Part shown: positions 27,324 through 34,927 of the stretch, piece by piece
How positions within the stretch are numbered: position 1 is the first letter of the stretch
Layout: each line of letters begins with the position of its first letter
NCBI RefSeq assembly: GCF_003576315.1
Contig: NZ_QWFZ01000003.1
Span: 248,001 to 312,000, forward strand
Length of the DNA stretch: 64,000 nt
Origin: Henriciella mobilis
GTDB taxonomy: Bacteria; Pseudomonadota; Alphaproteobacteria; Caulobacterales; Hyphomonadaceae
Direction: 5' to 3'
Position numbers and translations under genes: made by a program
The notes under the pieces: generated by a model
Told to the model about the DNA's origin: nothing
Seen by the model: the letters and a program-made list of their open reading frames with translations, nothing else
The model's database searches: none

Positions 27324-27423
27324 CGGTTGACGCTGCACCCGCGCGCCACTAGCTCCGGCGCCTGATCTTTCTCATCCGCTTCGCCCGGCGTTCGATCCGC
27401 CGGCGGCAGCAAAGGAGGCCAGC

Positions 27424-28362
27424 TTGGCACGCAATCGCAAGAAGAAGGGCCTGCCCGTTCATGGCTGGCTGAATGTCGACAAGCCCGTGGACGTGACCTC
27501 GACCCAGGTGGTCGGCATCCTGAAGCGGCTGTTCAACGCCCAGAAGGCCGGTCATGGCGGCACGCTGGATCCGCTGGCGGACGGTATCCTGCCGATTGCC
27601 TTCGGCGAGGCGACCAAGACCGTGCAGTGGGCGATGGACGCCGACAAGGAATATGTCTTCACCATCGAATGGGGCCGCTCGACCGATACGCTGGACGGCG
27701 AGGGCGAGGTGATCTCGACCTCCGATACCCGCCCCGAGCGCGCGGCCATCGAGCAGGCGCTGGAGCGTTTCGAGGGCGAGATCGCGCAGATCCCGCCGAA
27801 ATATTCCGCCATAAAGGTCGATGGCGAGCGCGCCTATGATCTCGCCCGCGACGGGGAGAGTTTCGAGATCCCGTCCCGCCAGGTCGTCGTGCATGAGGCG
27901 CGCCTGATCGAGATGCCGGACGCCGACCATGCCGTCTTCCATATCCGGTCCGGCAAGGGCTTCTATGTCCGCGCGCTGGCCCGCGACCTTGCCGCCGCGC
28001 TCGGCTGCGACGGCCACGTCTCGAAGCTGCGCCGCATCCGGGTCGGCGTGATGCATGAGGATGAGGCGATTGCGCTGGACGCGCTGGAGGCGATGGACCG
28101 CGAGGCCTTGCTTGAGCTGCTGCTGCCGGTTGAGGAAGTGCTCGAGGATGTGCCGGATGTCGAGATTTCAGACGAGGACGCTGCCGCCATCCGCCAGGGC
28201 CGCGAGGTGATGCTGATGCCGCATGTCGTCGAGCGCTGGCGGGCGGAGAAGAACCCCGATCCGGAGGACCGGCTCGCCCTCGCCATGGCCGGGGAGACCG
28301 CCGTCGCCATGGGCGAAATCCGCGCCGGCCGCTTCCAGCCGGTCAGGGTTTTCCAGCTTTAG
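27424..28362 (+). CDS. truB: tRNA pseudouridine-55 synthase TruB
   Basis: Makes pseudouridine at U55 in the T loop of tRNAs. The catalytic-aspartate motif is AGHGGTLDPLADGILPIAFG at about residues 40-59. Further family blocks are QIPPKYSAIKVDGERAYDLAR and GFYVRALARDLAAALG, with a C-terminal PUA-like part. The TTG start is supported by AGGAGG at 27413-27418. A bidirectional terminator follows at 28391. Confidence 0.95.
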   Translation: MARNRKKKGLPVHGWLNVDKPVDVTSTQVVGILKRLFNAQKAGHGGTLDPLADGILPIAFGEATKTVQWAMDADKEYVFTIEWGRSTDTLDGEGEVISTSDTRPERAAIEQALERFEGEIAQIPPKYSAIKVDGERAYDLARDGESFEIPSRQVVVHEARLIEMPDADHAVFHIRSGKGFYVRALARDLAAALGCDGHVSKLRRIRVGVMHEDEAIALDALEAMDREALLELLLPVEEVLEDVPDVEISDEDAAAIRQGREVMLMPHVVERWRAEKNPDPEDRLALAMAGETAVAMGEIRAGRFQPVRVFQL

Positions 28363-28390
28363 GCCGCAGGCGCGCGCTCGCAACGCAACA

Positions 28391-28426
28391 AAAAAGGCTG
28401 CCCCTTCTCACGTGGGCAGCCTTTTC
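28391..28426. terminator. Bidirectional terminator between truB and the small minus-strand gene
   Basis: Eleven-base-pair stem AAAGGCTGCCC/GGGCAGCCTTT with a ten-base loop, flanked by an A run on the left and TTTT on the right. It can therefore end both truB and the convergent YRG-motif gene. Confidence 0.9.
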
Positions 28427-28480
28427 CGTGTCAGGGCTATCTGATGGGGTCGAGGATAGCCTCGGGTTTTCGCCATGGGC

Positions 28481-28663
28481 TCAGGCGAAACGGTGTCCGC
28501 GGTAGACGAGATGGCGGGTGCCGGTCTCGATCTCCACAGGGTGCGTGCCGTCATGGGCGACACCGCGGTATACAAGGTGCGGCTTGCGCATCTGGTCTGC
28601 CAGCGTCTGGCGGGCCTGAGGGGCGTCTTTCACTACATGGCCGCGATAGATCAGCTTGGTCAT
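28481..28663 (-). CDS. Small protein with three YRG motifs (DUF4278-like)
   Basis: A 60-residue protein in which the motif Leu-x-Tyr-Arg-Gly recurs three times: KLIYRGHVV at the start, HLVYRGVAHDG in the middle and HLVYRGHRFA at the end. This L-x-YRG pattern is the hallmark of DUF4278, known mainly from small cyanobacterial proteins of unknown function. ATG 28663 has AAGGAGAG six bases upstream. It is divergent from the RHH-P-II gene and shares its AT-rich promoter region, so coregulation is plausible. The family link is from motif only. Confidence 0.6.
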   Translation of the reverse strand: MTKLIYRGHVVKDAPQARQTLADQMRKPHLVYRGVAHDGTHPVEIETGTRHLVYRGHRFA

Positions 28664-28730
28664 CTTCACTCTCCTTCGGCTTTTTTGCCGGCCTTTCGGG
28701 GCCGGTTCGCCTCGTCTGTTACGCTGAAGA

Positions 28731-28781
28731 TATGTAAGATGTGTAAGTTTGTCAACATGTATATTTTACGCATTTGCGTAA
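28731..28781. promoter_or_regulatory. Candidate operator in the divergent YRG / RHH-P-II promoter region
   Basis: AT-rich island in a GC-rich genome. It contains the perfect palindrome TTACGCATTTGCGTAA (28766-28781) and two direct 9-base repeats, TATGTAAGA and TGTGTAAGT (28731-28748). RHH proteins typically bind short repeated or palindromic half-sites, so the neighbouring RHH-P-II protein may bind here. That link is inference. Confidence 0.45.
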
Positions 28782-28894
28782 CTTGCGATTCTGTGGGATT
28801 GAGAGGGCTCCAGGCGCCCAGATTTGCCGCGCCCGGCAGGGCCATCCCCCGGCCCGGACAAGCGTAAAAGCGTAGACAAGAAGAGACCGTCCCG

Positions 28895-29392
28895 ATGGAA
28901 AAACTCGACCAGCGAATCCAGCTTGTCGCCTCCAGTGAATTCTCGAAAACCGTCGATGAGTGGCGCCGCGGCCAGTCGGACCTGCCATCGCGTTCAGAAG
29001 CCATCCGCCGCCTGGTCGATCTCGGCCTGCGCTATGAAAGGGAACACCCGATGCACATGATCACCGCCGTCATCCGCCCGCACAAATATGACGACCTGCG
29101 CGAGGCGCTGCTGCAGCTGGGCGTCGAGGGCATCACGGTGACACAGGTGAAGGGCTTCGGCCGCCAGCGCGGCCAGACCGAATTCTATCGCGGGGCAGAG
29201 TACACCACGACGGAAGTGCCGAAGCTGCGGCTCGAAATCGCCGTCTCCAGCGCGATCATGAACCAGGTGATCGACACCATCCAGTCGGTCGCCTCGACCG
29301 GCAAGGTCGGCGACGGCAAGCTGTTCGTCCACACGCTCGACCAGGTTGTGCGCATTCGCACCGGCGAGAAGGACGAACTGGCAATCGGGTAG
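28895..29392 (+). CDS. P-II signal protein with an N-terminal ribbon-helix-helix DNA-binding domain
   Basis: 165 residues in one frame. Residues 1-48 read as a ribbon-helix-helix domain: strand DQRIQLVAS, helix A SEFSKTVDEWRRGQ, helix B PSRSEAIRRLVDLGLRY. Residues 53-165 are a full P-II (GlnB/GlnK) protein with T-loop GFGRQRGQTEFYRGAEY (both Tyr positions kept), B-loop TGKVGDGKLFV and C-loop RIRTGE. P-II proteins bind ATP/ADP/2-oxoglutarate and normally act on protein partners. No amtB follows. ATG 29051, with AGGGA upstream, could also give a separate P-II from internal initiation. Confidence 0.85.
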   Translation: MEKLDQRIQLVASSEFSKTVDEWRRGQSDLPSRSEAIRRLVDLGLRYEREHPMHMITAVIRPHKYDDLREALLQLGVEGITVTQVKGFGRQRGQTEFYRGAEYTTTEVPKLRLEIAVSSAIMNQVIDTIQSVASTGKVGDGKLFVHTLDQVVRIRTGEKDELAIG

Positions 29393-29398
29393 GCTGGC

Positions 29399-29493
29399 TC
29401 CACCCCGACCCTCCCCAGCGGGGAGGGGGATGAGGTTGCACCCGGCTGAGCTGTCTGCACCCCCTCCCGCCTGGGGAGGGTCGGGGTGGGGCT
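29399..29493. repeat. BIME-like repeat pair 1
   Basis: Two inverted REP units. Each has a hairpin CCCTCCCC/GGGGAGGG with a short loop and an outer arm CCCCACCCCGA (or its complement). They are separated by about 30 bases. The pair fills the gap between the RHH-P-II stop and the end of the minus-strand gene. Confidence 0.9.
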
Positions 29494-30201
29494 CTATGTG
29501 CGCGCCAGATAGACGGTCTGGGTGAAGGGCTTGTCCTGCAGCGGATTGTGGAAGGTGACCGGCTCGCTCCAGGCGTTGCTAAAAACCTTCGCCATGCGGG
29601 CCACGAAAGCCTCGTCCGCACGCGCATCGGACCACAGACCCATCAGGCCGCCGGGCTTCAGGTGGCGGGCGAGGCGCGCAAAGCCCTCTTCAGAGTAGAA
29701 ACTGCCGCTGCGCTGATCGAGCAGCCAGTCCGGCGTGTGGTCGATGTCGATCAGGATCGCATCCTGCGGCCCGCCGAAGCCTTCATCAGAGGCGGCCAGC
29801 GCAAAGAAGTCGCCTTCAACGACGCGGCACCTCCTGTCGGCGGCGAGCGGCGGATCGAGCGGAACGAGGCGTTTCTCGTGCCACTCGATGACAGGGGCGA
29901 GCAGCTCGACCACCTGCAGCCGACCAACGCGCGCATCCTCCAGCACGGTGGCTGCGGTATAGCCAAGGCCGAGCCCGCCAACCACGACATCCCAGCCCTC
30001 TGCCGGCGCCTCGCCTAGCGCCGCAAGACCGAGCTGCGCCAGCGCCACCTCGGACGCGGTAAACAGGCTCGACATCAGATGCTCGTCACCGAGCAGGACT
30101 TCCCAGACATCCTTATCGAGCGACAGGATGCGCCGCCGGCGCAGGCTGACGGCCCCTATATCGGTGACCTGATAGTCGAGTTCTTCGAAAAGTTTGGACA
30201 T
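29494..30201 (-). CDS. Spermidine-synthase-like Rossmann methyltransferase-fold protein
   Basis: About 235 residues with the spermidine synthase/methyltransferase fold: VVVGGLGLGYTAATVLED as the nucleotide-binding motif, VVELLAPVIEWHEKRLV after strand 2, and AILIDIDHTPDWLL at the active-site loop. The short N-terminal strand domain is present (SKLFEELDYQVTDIG). It is shorter than true SpeE, and the substrate is not clear. The upstream part of the frame (to 30300) is encoded by repeat DNA, so ATG 30201 is used. Confidence 0.7.
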   Translation of the reverse strand: MSKLFEELDYQVTDIGAVSLRRRRILSLDKDVWEVLLGDEHLMSSLFTASEVALAQLGLAALGEAPAEGWDVVVGGLGLGYTAATVLEDARVGRLQVVELLAPVIEWHEKRLVPLDPPLAADRRCRVVEGDFFALAASDEGFGGPQDAILIDIDHTPDWLLDQRSGSFYSEEGFARLARHLKPGGLMGLWSDARADEAFVARMAKVFSNAWSEPVTFHNPLQDKPFTQTVYLART

Positions 30202-30253
30202 TGTGCGGGTGTAAAGGGATTTCGGCGCGAACGGAAACCGTGTGTCCAGACAT

Positions 30254-30361
30254 CGCCCCCTCCCTGACCCTCCCCCGAGGGGAGGGAACGCTGACGGCAA
30301 CCTCGCGCGATGATTGCTGCCTGCGCACCCTCCCCGCTTGCGGGGAGGGCTGGGGTGGGGT
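30254..30361. repeat. BIME-like repeat pair 2
   Basis: Same REP family as pair 1, somewhat diverged: a left unit at 30254-30287 and a right unit at 30327-30361 with the hairpin CCTCCCCG/CGGGGAGG and the GGGGTGGGG arm. It lies just upstream of the minus-strand gene start and before rpsO. Confidence 0.85.
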
Positions 30362-30579
30362 GAAGCCTGGTCTGGACCACACCTTTCACCACACCCTGCC
30401 CCTTCCCTTTTGGGGCATTCTGTGCGATGTGCGCCCCCTTGAGGCGAGCGTTCCGCTCTCTAGCCCGGCTGGACGACATCCCGGCCCTGGCTGAATGGCG
30501 CAACCCGTCTCACGAAACCCCGCCCATCACAGGCGAGACAGTGCAACCCGCCGCAAGGCGAAAACGAAAGTAATTGACG

Positions 30580-30849
30580 ATGTCGATCACGGCAGAAAAG
30601 AAAACTGAACTGATCAAGAAATTCGCCCAGACCGAAGGCGATACCGGGTCTCCGGAAGTGCAGGTTGCGATCCTCACTGAGCGGATCAACAACCTCACCA
30701 ACCACTTCCAGACCAACAAGAAAGACCACCATTCGCGCCGCGGCCTGCTCAACCTGGTCGCCACGCGCCGGAAACTCCTCGACTATCTCAAGAGGAAGAA
30801 CGAGAGCCGCTATCAGGCGCTCATTGAAGAGCTGGGGATCCGCCGCTAG
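30580..30849 (+). CDS. rpsO: 30S ribosomal protein S15
   Basis: An 89-residue S15: [40 protein letters not shown] and the rRNA-binding [22 protein letters not shown] are all standard. The ATG at 30580 fits the family; TTG 30574 is only a frame extension. It is followed by a stem-loop and pnp, the conserved rpsO-pnp pair. Confidence 0.97.
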   Translation: MSITAEKKTELIKKFAQTEGDTGSPEVQVAILTERINNLTNHFQTNKKDHHSRRGLLNLVATRRKLLDYLKRKNESRYQALIEELGIRR

Positions 30850-30865
30850 GCGCCCTGCCAATCTC

Positions 30866-30898
30866 AAGCCCGCCGGACATGGGGTCCTGGCGGGCTTT
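30866..30898 (+). promoter_or_regulatory. Stem-loop between rpsO and pnp
   Basis: Stem AAGCCCGCC/GGCGGGCTT extended by GGAC/GTCC across one bulged T. Only three Ts follow, so termination would be weak. In enterobacteria the rpsO-pnp spacer is an RNase III processing and autoregulation site; this element is in the same place. Confidence 0.6.
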
Positions 30899-30921
30899 AC
30901 GTATGAAGAGAAAGAAGACTT

Positions 30922-33060
30922 ATGTTTGACAAGCAAACCGTGTCGCTGGAATGGGCCGGCCGCACGTTGACGATCGAGACGGGCCGTGTCGCTCGTCAGG
31001 CTGACGGGGCCGTCCTCGTCACTTATGGGGACACCACCGTCCTCGCGACAGCCACCTTCCGCAAGGAAGCCAAGCCGGGGCAGGATTTCTTCCCGCTCAC
31101 GGTCAACTATCAGGAAAAATACTACGCATCGGGCCGCATCCCAGGCGGCTACTTCAAGCGTGAAGGCCGCCCGACCGAGAAAGAGACGCTGACGTCTCGC
31201 CTCATCGACCGCCCGATCCGCCCGCTTTTCGTCGATGGCTTCAAGAATGAAGTCCAGGTCGTTATCACGGCGATCTCCTACGACATGGAAAACGATCCGG
31301 ACATTATCGGCATGATCGGCGCATCCGCCGCCCTCGTCCTGTCCGGGGCCCCGTTCATGGGCCCGATCGGCGCGGCCCGCGTCGGCTACAAGGACGGCCA
31401 GTACCTGATCAACCCGACCGAGCAGGACCTTGAAGAGTCAGAGCTGGACCTCGTCGTCGCCGGCACCAACGATGCCGTGATGATGGTCGAGTCCGAAGCC
31501 AAGGAGCTTCCGGAAGACGTGATGCTCGGCGCCGTCATGGCCGGCCATGAAGCGATGCAGCCGGTGATGGACGCCATCATCAAGCTCGCCGAGAAGGCCG
31601 CGAAGGAACCGTTCGAGTTTGACGCCGAAGACCTGTCGGGCGAACTCAAGCAGATTCAGGACCTTGTCGGTGCAGACCTCTCTGCCGCCTACAAGATCAC
31701 CGAGAAGCTGGCCCGCCAGGAAGCTGTCGGCGCGGCCCGCGAGAAGGCTGCTGAAGCTCTCGTGGCGACGGAAGAGAAGCCCGACGGCATGGACGAGTCT
31801 GTGTTCAAGGCTGCCTTCAAGAAGGCCGAAGCCAAGGTTGTCCGCGGCGACATCATCAAGACCGGCAAGCGTATCGATGGCCGTTCGCTCGACCAGGTCC
31901 GCCCGATCGTTGCCGAAGCCGGCTTCCTGCCGCGCACGCATGGCTCTGCCCTGTTCACGCGCGGCGAGACGCAGGCCATCTGCGTTGCCACGCTCGGCAC
32001 CTCCGACGATGAGCAGTTCATCGACGGCCTCGGTGGCACGCGGAAGGAAAAATTCCTCCTGCACTACAACTTCCCGCCCTATTCCGTCGGTGAGACCGGC
32101 CGCATGGGTGGCGCAGGCCGCCGCGAGATCGGCCACGGCAAGCTTGCCTGGCGTGCGCTGAGCGCCGTCCTGCCGGAAGCCGATCAGTTCCCCTACACCA
32201 TCCGCCTTGTTTCGGAGATCACCGAGTCGAACGGCTCGTCCTCCATGGCGACGGTGTGCGGCTGCTCGCTGGCGATGATGGATGCAGGCGTGCCGATTTC
32301 GCGCCCGGTGTCTGGTATCGCAATGGGCCTGATCAAGGATGATGAAGGCGTTGCCGTCCTCTCCGACATCCTCGGTGACGAGGACCATCTCGGCGACATG
32401 GACTTCAAGGTCGCCGGGACCGAGAAAGGTGTCACCTCGCTGCAGATGGACATCAAGATCGCCGGCATCACCAAGGAGATCATGGAAACCGCTCTCGATC
32501 AGGCGAAAGGTGGCCGTGCCCATATCCTCAGTGAGATGAACAAGGCGCTGGCCGCTTCGCGCGGCGAGCTCTCGGCCAACGCACCGCAAATGGAAATCGT
32601 GAACATCCCGGTCGACAAGATCCGCGACGTGATCGGTTCCGGCGGCAAAACGATCCGCGACATCGTCGACACGACGGGCGCCAAGCTCAACGTGGAAGAC
32701 GACGGCACGATCCAGATTTCGGCCCTCGACCGCGAATCCATCGATGCCGCCAAGAAGCGCATCCGCGAACTTACCGCTGAGCCGGAAGTCGGCGAGATCT
32801 ATGAAGGCAAGATCGTCTCCATCAAGGATTTCGGCGCCTTCGTGAACTTCTTCGGTCCGAAGGACGGCCTGGTGCACGTCTCGCAGATGGCGGACGAGCG
32901 CGTCGGCCATCCCAAGGACATCGTCAAGGAAGGCGACACCGTGTGGGTCAAGCTGATGGGCTTCGACGATCGCGGCAAGGTCCGCCTGTCGATGAAGGCC
33001 GTCGACCAGGAGACCGGCAAGGACAAGGAAGCCGAAACGGCTGACGCGGACGCCGAATAG
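30922..33060 (+). CDS. pnp: Polyribonucleotide nucleotidyltransferase (PNPase)
   Basis: Phosphorolytic 3'-5' exoribonuclease and degradosome component. The 712-residue protein has two RNase PH domains (the first with [20 protein letters not shown], the second with [14 protein letters not shown] and the catalytic-region [20 protein letters not shown]), a KH domain ([17 protein letters not shown]) and a C-terminal S1 domain ([20 protein letters not shown]). Length and order are canonical. A strong terminator follows. Confidence 0.98.
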   Translation: MFDKQTVSLEWAGRTLTIETGRVARQADGAVLVTYGDTTVLATATFRKEAKPGQDFFPLTVNYQEKYYASGRIPGGYFKREGRPTEKETLTSRLIDRPIRPLFVDGFKNEVQVVITAISYDMENDPDIIGMIGASAALVLSGAPFMGPIGAARVGYKDGQYLINPTEQDLEESELDLVVAGTNDAVMMVESEAKELPEDVMLGAVMAGHEAMQPVMDAIIKLAEKAAKEPFEFDAEDLSGELKQIQDLVGADLSAAYKITEKLARQEAVGAAREKAAEALVATEEKPDGMDESVFKAAFKKAEAKVVRGDIIKTGKRIDGRSLDQVRPIVAEAGFLPRTHGSALFTRGETQAICVATLGTSDDEQFIDGLGGTRKEKFLLHYNFPPYSVGETGRMGGAGRREIGHGKLAWRALSAVLPEADQFPYTIRLVSEITESNGSSSMATVCGCSLAMMDAGVPISRPVSGIAMGLIKDDEGVAVLSDILGDEDHLGDMDFKVAGTEKGVTSLQMDIKIAGITKEIMETALDQAKGGRAHILSEMNKALAASRGELSANAPQMEIVNIPVDKIRDVIGSGGKTIRDIVDTTGAKLNVEDDGTIQISALDRESIDAAKKRIRELTAEPEVGEIYEGKIVSIKDFGAFVNFFGPKDGLVHVSQMADERVGHPKDIVKEGDTVWVKLMGFDDRGKVRLSMKAVDQETGKDKEAETADADAE

Positions 33061-33088
33061 GCTCCACCTTCCACAAACACCGTCACGA

Positions 33089-33119
33089 AAGGGCCGCACA
33101 TGCTGCGGCTCTTTTTTTT
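33089..33119 (+). terminator. Rho-independent terminator after pnp
   Basis: Nine-base-pair stem AGGGCCGCA/TGCGGCTCT (one G-T wobble) with a CATGC loop, followed by eight or nine Ts. Confidence 0.93.
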
Positions 33120-33274
33120 GTGGCCGCGAACGAGCTTCGAAGCCCCGTCAGCACACGGATTCAGCCAGAAATTTCATTTCGCATCCGGAACGGGAATTCG
33201 CCGGATCCCCAATAGTGGTGGACTCGCTCCGTATACGCATGAAAAATATGCTGCGCTGCAGCGCAAGATTTTAG

Positions 33275-33304
33275 TTGACACATAACTGTCACATTTCAAA
33301 TGAT
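33275..33304 (+). promoter_or_regulatory. Possible promoter giving a leaderless CAP-protein mRNA
   Basis: TTGACA at 33275-33280, an 18-base spacer and AATGAT at 33299-33304, seven bases before ATG 33311. Transcription would start at or next to the start codon, and no Shine-Dalgarno is visible. The -35 region overlaps the inverted repeat TGACA/TGTCA, a possible regulator site. Confidence 0.35.
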
Positions 33305-33310
33305 GCAGTT

Positions 33311-34138
33311 ATGTTACAGAAATATGACACTCTTCGCGCCTCGACGCTGCTGGCCATTGCGGTAGCAGGCGGCGCTTTCATGGCCGCGCCCGCCGCCGCC
33401 GAAACCCGCTGCGATCTCTCTGACGGATATGGCGACGACGTTGTCTCCTATGTCGAAGAAGTCCAGGCCTGCCTCGGCGCATCAGACGCCTTTTCCGCTG
33501 ACCGCGAAACGGCCGTCTTCGAGAAGACCAATGCTGCCCGCGCCAAAGCCGGCCTCGAGCCGCTCGAACGCCGCGCCTCGCTGGACCAGGCTGCCCGCGC
33601 TCACGCCCTGGACATGGCAGCGCGCAACTATGCCGGCCACAGCGACCTTGAAGGCCGCGGCCATGTCTACCGGATGCGCGCGCTCGACCGTCAGGTCCTT
33701 GCCAGCGCAACCGGCGCGAATGTCGTCGTGCTGGGTGCCGATGCCAGCGCCGAGCACATCTATGAGGCGATCCGCTCCGACAAGGCCAACCGGGAAAACC
33801 TGACCCGCGAGCGTTTCAACGCAACCGGCCTCGGCGTCGCCGAGGGCAATGACCGCGTCTATGTCGTGCAGATGCTGACAACCGTCGATGGTGAGCTGGA
33901 AACGCCGCTCCCTTTGCAGATCGCGGGCGCAACCAGCTTCCAGCCCCGCATGAGTGAGGACTATTTCCGCACCGCCGGCTGGAACCTCACCGACGATGCC
34001 GGCAACCGGCTCGCCGGTGGCCAGATGATGCGCTTGACGGCTGAGAGCGTCGACCAGCCGGGCAATGCCTATCTGGACATCCTCGTCGAGCTGAACACCG
34101 ACACCTACGTGCTGCGCGGCCCGATCGTCAGCCGCTAG
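33311..34138 (+). CDS. Exported CAP/SCP-domain protein (YkwD-like)
   Basis: 275 residues from ATG 33311. Signal peptide LLAIAVAGGAFMAAPAAAE, then a CAP domain at about residues 65-190: EKTNAARAKAGLEPLERRAS, LDQAARAHALDMAARNYAGH, SDLEGRGHVYRM and a later LTRERFNATGLGVAEGND. The CAP His/Glu-type cavity residues look partly kept. A C-terminal beta-rich extension (from about residue 200) has no motif I know. Substrate or role is unknown in bacteria. TTG 33275 is an alternative start but would spoil the signal peptide. Confidence 0.75.
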   Translation: MLQKYDTLRASTLLAIAVAGGAFMAAPAAAETRCDLSDGYGDDVVSYVEEVQACLGASDAFSADRETAVFEKTNAARAKAGLEPLERRASLDQAARAHALDMAARNYAGHSDLEGRGHVYRMRALDRQVLASATGANVVVLGADASAEHIYEAIRSDKANRENLTRERFNATGLGVAEGNDRVYVVQMLTTVDGELETPLPLQIAGATSFQPRMSEDYFRTAGWNLTDDAGNRLAGGQMMRLTAESVDQPGNAYLDILVELNTDTYVLRGPIVSR

Positions 34139-34180
34139 GCCAGAAGACCCCGAGACGGGAGGAGGCTCCCGTCCACGAGC

Positions 34181-34219
34181 AAGGGGCGCTTTCCTGATGG
34201 AGAGCGCCCTTTGTTTTGT
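34181..34219 (+). terminator. Rho-independent terminator after the CAP-protein gene
   Basis: Stem AAGGGGCGCTTTCC against GGAGAGCGCCCTT (one bulge, one wobble) with a TGAT loop and a tail TTTGTTTTGTTT. A second small hairpin GACGGGAG/CTCCCGTC lies just before it. Confidence 0.85.
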
Positions 34220-34235
34220 TTGATCCCCGGATCAG

Positions 34236-34385
34236 GCCCCACCCCGACCCTCCCCAGAGGGGAGGGGGATGAGGTTATGCCCGGTACAACTGTCGGGACG
34301 CATGGTGAGCGAAGTCGAACCATGGGCCGGCGAGAAAGGCTGCGTCTAGCGCCCCCTCCCCTCTGGGGAGGGTCGGGGTGGGGCT
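34236..34385. repeat. BIME-like repeat pair 3 with central palindrome
   Basis: Left REP 34236-34269 and right REP 34351-34385, inverted to each other, with outer arms CCCCACCCCGA. Between them, at 34301-34324, lies a second palindrome with ends CATGGT/ACCATG; its reverse complement is the centre of pair 5. The right REP ends about 35 bases before the DUF559 start. Confidence 0.92.
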
Positions 34386-34419
34386 TTACAAAGGAAAAAT
34401 GTTCTGTTTTTGTTCTTTA

Positions 34420-34809
34420 ATGGCTTCTCGCTCCCAGATTCTCAGGGCCCGCCAACTCCGGCGCGATATGACGCCCGCAGAACGGCTGCTCTGGTCCATT
34501 CTGCGGACCGAACGCTTCAAGCCGTTTCATCTCCGGCGGCAAGCCCCTGTTGATCGCTGGATCGTTGATTTCCTCTCCCATCGCGCGCAGCTTGTGATCG
34601 AGATCGACGGCGAAACCCATAGCCATGAACAAGACGCAAGACGTGATCGCGCGCTCAAGGCGCTGGGCTTTGATACGTTGAGGTTTTTCAACGGTGACGT
34701 CTGGCAGAATGCGAGTGGCGTTGCAGACCGGATTTATGACGAACTGTCGTGGCGATACTCGCCCCACCCTGACCCTCCCCGCGAGCGGGGAGGGGACGCA
34801 TACGGGTAG
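34420..34809 (+). CDS. DUF559-family (restriction-endonuclease-like) protein
   Basis: About 129 residues. The DUF559 domain, related to very-short-patch-repair-type nucleases, is complete: RARQLRRDMTPAERLLWSIL, HLRRQAPVDRWIVDFLSH, the catalytic-type LVIEIDGETHSHEQDARRD and LGFDTLRFFNGDVWQN. The last residues (YSPHPDPPRERGGDAYG) are encoded by the REP unit of pair 4, and pair 3 ends just upstream, so the gene is boxed in by repeats. ATG 34399, with AAAGGA upstream, is an alternative start. Confidence 0.85.
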   Translation: MASRSQILRARQLRRDMTPAERLLWSILRTERFKPFHLRRQAPVDRWIVDFLSHRAQLVIEIDGETHSHEQDARRDRALKALGFDTLRFFNGDVWQNASGVADRIYDELSWRYSPHPDPPRERGGDAYG

Positions 34810-34864
34810 GTTCGACTCGACTTCGCAGCCTCATCCCCTCCCCTCTGGGGAGGGTCGGGGTGGA
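34761..34864. repeat. BIME-like repeat pair 4
   Basis: Left REP 34761-34796 overlaps the 3' end of the DUF559 gene; right REP 34835-34864. The spacer holds GGTTCGACTCGACTTCGC, a diverged relative of the palindrome in pairs 3 and 5. Confidence 0.9.
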
Positions 34865-34927
34865 GCGAGCGGCCCGCATCTGCGGGGATGGGTTCCCTGC
34901 CGGGCGGGTTCCGGCTACATCCGGCGC

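Noticed and set aside
30427-30573. 48-codon open frame just before rpsO
   Set aside because: No Shine-Dalgarno, no recognisable domain, and it partly follows repeat-derived DNA; likely chance.
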